Shown piece after piece: positions 6,150 through 8,087 of a stretch of DNA of 8,087 nucleotides. The notes under the pieces were generated by a model. It made no database searches, was not told where the DNA came from, and worked only from the letters and a program-made list of their open reading frames with translations. The stretch lies in assembly GCA_905479535.1 (NCBI GenBank), contig CAJQMW010000038.1, positions 1 through 8,087 of the forward strand, written 5' to 3'. The first letter of the stretch is position 1; each line of letters starts with the position of its first letter. The stretch comes from an uncultured Maribacter sp. GTDB taxonomy: Bacteria > Bacteroidota > Bacteroidia > Flavobacteriales > Flavobacteriaceae. A program made the translations under genes and the position numbers.

Positions 6150-6947
6150 TTGGACATTCTAGACGCCATTATTCTCGGTATCGTACAAGGATTGACCGAG
6201 TTTCTTCCTGTATCCTCTAGTGGCCATTTGGAATTGGGTAAAGCCATCTTAGGAGATACATCAGTTCCTGAGGAGAGCCTTTTATTTACCGTGGTGTTAC
6301 ATTTTGCTACGGCGCTCAGCACGATAGTGGTATTCAGGAAGGACGTATGGGAAATTATAAAGGGTTTGTTCCAATTTCAATGGAACGAAGAGAGCCAGTT
6401 CTCCGTAAAGATTATCATTTCTATGCTACCCGCGGTATTTGTAGGGTTGTTCTTTGAAGAGCAATTGGAGGCCTTCTTTGGAGGAAATGTTCGGTTCGTC
6501 GGTTTTATGCTTATTTTAACTGCAATTCTCCTCTTTTTTGCTGACAAGGCCAAGGATACCGATAAAAAGGTAAGTTTTAAAAATGCCTTTATCGTCGGAA
6601 TCTCACAGGCGATCGCAATGCTGCCCGGTATTTCTAGAAGTGGGGCTACCATTTCTACCTCCGTATTATTAGGGGTGGATAAATCCAAAGCGGCACGCTT
6701 CTCCTTTTTAATGGTAGTGCCTTTAATTTTAGGAAAAATAACAAAGGATATAATAAGTGGGGAACTAACATTTAGGGGGGAAAACAATATTGCCATGGGT
6801 GCCGGATTTCTGGCAGCTTTTATAGCCGGTCTTGCCGCCTGTACCTGGATGATTCAAATAGTCAGGAAAAGCAAACTTTCCTATTTCTCCATATATTGTC
6901 TTATCATTGGATTGATAGCTATTATTTATGGATTTATGAACCCGTAA
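6150..6947 (+). CDS. uppP: Undecaprenyl-diphosphatase UppP (BacA family)
   Basis: A 265-residue polytopic inner-membrane enzyme that removes a phosphate from undecaprenyl diphosphate, regenerating the lipid carrier for peptidoglycan and other surface polymers; the family confers bacitracin tolerance when abundant. The two active-site regions are present: GIVQGLTEFLPVSSSGHLE (10-28) and LPGISRSGATIST (158-170, including R163 and S164). The remainder is a run of hydrophobic helices, and the length matches the family. The TTG start directly abuts the stop codon of the DUF3098 gene with no room for a separate ribosome site. TTG is chosen because it gives MDILDAIILGIVQG, the expected N-terminus. 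In related genomes truB often follows closely (from memory of gene order); here an MNT-HEPN pair lies between. Confidence 0.96.
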   Translation: MDILDAIILGIVQGLTEFLPVSSSGHLELGKAILGDTSVPEESLLFTVVLHFATALSTIVVFRKDVWEIIKGLFQFQWNEESQFSVKIIISMLPAVFVGLFFEEQLEAFFGGNVRFVGFMLILTAILLFFADKAKDTDKKVSFKNAFIVGISQAIAMLPGISRSGATISTSVLLGVDKSKAARFSFLMVVPLILGKITKDIISGELTFRGENNIAMGAGFLAAFIAGLAACTWMIQIVRKSKLSYFSIYCLIIGLIAIIYGFMNP

Positions 6948-7003
6948 ACCGAGCGAAAGTACCTGTTACAGTTTTTTGAAAATTACGCTAAACAAAATTT
7001 CCA

Positions 7004-7011
7004 TAACTTTA
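7004..7011 (+). promoter_or_regulatory. Candidate -7 box for the MNT-HEPN pair
   Basis: TAACTTTA matches TAnnTTTG except the last base and lies 7 nt before the ATG at 7019. A TTG occurs at 6976-6978, about 25 nt upstream, slightly beyond the usual -33 spacing. It sits in the 71-bp gap after uppP, which shows no other feature. Confidence 0.35.
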
Positions 7012-7018
7012 CTTAGTT

Positions 7019-7306
7019 ATGAATGCTGAAACAAATAAAATTATCATTGATACCATACTGCCATATAAACCCTTAGAGAAAGGTGTTTTCGGTTCCTATG
7101 CCCGTAACGAAATGAGCCCTGATAGCGATATAGATATTATGGTGGATTTAAGATACGATATCTCCCTTCTGGATTTAGGCGGACTTTATATGGATCTAAG
7201 TGAAAAACTTAAATCTAAAATTGATTTGGTTACTAAAGGAGGAATTAATGAAGTTTTTAAAAAATACATTGAGAACGATTTAATATTCATTTATCGTGAA
7301 CACTAA
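7019..7306 (+). CDS. MntA-like minimal nucleotidyltransferase (antitoxin of an MNT-HEPN pair)
   Basis: A 95-residue protein with the exact GSX10DXD signature of MntA-type nucleotidyltransferases: G25-S26, ten residues (YARNEMSPDS), D37-I-D39. A later carboxylate at D69 (KSKIDLV) is placed to complete the metal site. Known: characterised MntA enzymes AMPylate a tyrosine of their partner HepT RNase and so neutralise it. The gene overlaps the HEPN gene by 11 nt, the usual two-gene arrangement, so the assignment rests on both sequence and context. A -7-like box lies just upstream. Stand-alone nucleotidyltransferase activity on another substrate is possible, since the partner gene is frameshifted. 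Confidence 0.88.
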   Translation: MNAETNKIIIDTILPYKPLEKGVFGSYARNEMSPDSDIDIMVDLRYDISLLDLGGLYMDLSEKLKSKIDLVTKGGINEVFKKYIENDLIFIYREH

Positions 7307-7645
7307 ATCAGATGCGCCGTATGGTCTTCTACTTCAGAAATACGTTAGTAACATCCTCAAGTATACCAAAGATATGTCAGAAGAAGAATTTATTAATAGC
7401 GGCGTTACCTACGACGCATGTATATTAAACTTTATAAATATTGGAGAGCAGGCCAAATCACTATCAGAAGACTTTAAAACAAAATACCCCGAATTACCTT
7501 ATCGTAAAATAATTGGTCTTCGCAATATTGCTGCACACAGTTACGAAGGTCTAAAAGCCTTTACGCTTATAAAGTAATCAAAGAAGATATCCCAATATTA
7601 GAAAAAGAGATTGCAAAAATTATTAAATCAGCTGATTTTGACTAA
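7296..7645 (+). pseudogene. HepT-like HEPN toxin (DUF86), frameshifted near the 3' end
   Basis: Starts at GTG 7296 inside the end of the nucleotidyltransferase gene. The first frame encodes 93 residues to TAA at 7575-7577 and includes YDACILNFINIGEQAKSLSEDF (39-60 region) and the HEPN active site R76-NIAA-H81-S-Y83, matching RX4HXY. Y83 would be the tyrosine modified by MntA. After GLKAF the expected tail is found in another frame: from 7565, AYKVIKEDIPILEKEIAKII and on to TAA at 7643-7645 (26 residues). Loss of one base around 7558-7564 (for example one T of a T-run, giving TAC for Tyr) explains this. The short form keeps the active site but loses the last helix. It could be a real mutation, a sequencing or assembly error in a T-run, or rarely a recoding site; no canonical slippery heptamer is seen. 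The restored frame would overlap the truB start by 8 nt. Confidence 0.85.
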
Positions 7646-8087
7646 TCTTTCCAAAGAAGATTTTTTAGATGGTCAATTATTATTGATAGACAAGCCCTTG
7701 GGCTGGTCCTCGTTTCAGGCGGTGAACAAGCTTAAATGGGCCATTCGCAAAAAATTCAATCTTAAAAAAATAAAAATCGGTCATGCCGGAACCTTAGACC
7801 CCCTTGCCACAGGTCTATTGCTCGTCTGTACTGGAAAGTTCACCAAAAAAATACCGGATTTTCAAGGTCAGGCAAAAGAATATACCGGCACAATAACCCT
7901 TGGTGCTACAACACCCTCCTATGATTTAGAAACCCAGATAAATCAAACATTTGGCATTGACCATATTACGGAAGCCTTAATTCAAAAGACCGTTCCAAAA
8001 TTCATTGGAGAAGTGGAACAAGCTCCTCCCATATTTTCGGCCTTAAAAAAAGACGGGAAACGATTATATGAATATGCAAGAGAAGGC
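7638..8087 (+). CDS. truB: tRNA pseudouridine(55) synthase TruB, 5' part (150 codons)
   Basis: Makes pseudouridine 55 in the T-loop of tRNAs. The frame is open to the right edge and the C-terminal part is missing. Visible signatures are LLLIDKPLGWSSFQAVNKL (14-32), the catalytic motif GHAGTLDPLATGLLLVCTGK with D54, the region KEYTGTITLGATTPSYDLET, and QAPPIFSALKKDGKRLYEYAREG at the edge. The TTG at 7638 is chosen because it gives MTNLSKEDFLDGQLLLIDKP, close to the usual flavobacterial start, and no ATG is in frame before the conserved block. TTGACTAA overlaps the end of the restored hepT frame. With the frameshift, ribosomes leaving hepT stop about 60 nt earlier. The gene has no obvious promoter of its own, so it probably depends on the promoter before the MNT gene or on read-through from uppP. 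Confidence 0.95.
   Translation, partial: MTNLSKEDFLDGQLLLIDKPLGWSSFQAVNKLKWAIRKKFNLKKIKIGHAGTLDPLATGLLLVCTGKFTKKIPDFQGQAKEYTGTITLGATTPSYDLETQINQTFGIDHITEALIQKTVPKFIGEVEQAPPIFSALKKDGKRLYEYAREG

Overview
The window looks like chromosomal DNA from a marine-type member of the Flavobacteriaceae (Bacteroidota). The evidence is a leucyl-tRNA synthetase of the flavobacterial type, a secreted protein with a type IX secretion (gliding-motility-associated) C-terminal domain, a DUF3098 protein between ftsX and uppP, moderate-to-low GC, frequent TTG/GTG starts, and TAnnTTTG-like -7 promoter boxes instead of Shine-Dalgarno sites. The genus cannot be fixed from this sequence.

Layout. Positions 1-2627 (minus strand) hold the first 875 codons of leuS; its 3' end lies beyond the left edge. 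A divergent intergenic region (2628-2823) separates it from a rightward block: a T9SS type B secreted Ig-like protein (2824-4701), ftsX (4915-5793), a small DUF3098 membrane protein (5886-6149), uppP (6150-6947), an MntA/HepT-type nucleotidyltransferase-HEPN pair (7019-7645, HEPN gene frameshifted), and the 5' part of truB (7638 to the right edge). FtsX (division/cell-wall remodelling), DUF3098 and UppP (undecaprenyl-phosphate recycling) form an envelope-related group. LeuRS and TruB serve translation. The MNT-HEPN pair looks like an accessory cassette lodged between uppP and truB.

The most unusual feature is inside leuS. Between the strand ending in TFKV and the strand starting EIISVFTTRPDT, at the start of the CP1 editing domain, the reading frame carries an extra segment of about 150 residues. 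This segment encodes a complete DUF559-type (PD-(D/E)XK, Vsr-like) endonuclease domain with no stop codon. It is bounded by GC-rich imperfect terminal inverted repeats, each itself able to form a hairpin. Repeat to repeat it measures 444 bp, exactly 148 codons. Solo copies of the same palindromic repeat lie elsewhere in leuS (496-524, translated in frame) and immediately after the ftsX stop codon (5795-5824). Together they suggest a family of REP-like palindromes associated with a DUF559 nuclease that can insert in frame into an essential gene, comparable in outcome to Rickettsia palindromic elements or an in-frame homing element. The mobility and any nuclease activity are inferences.
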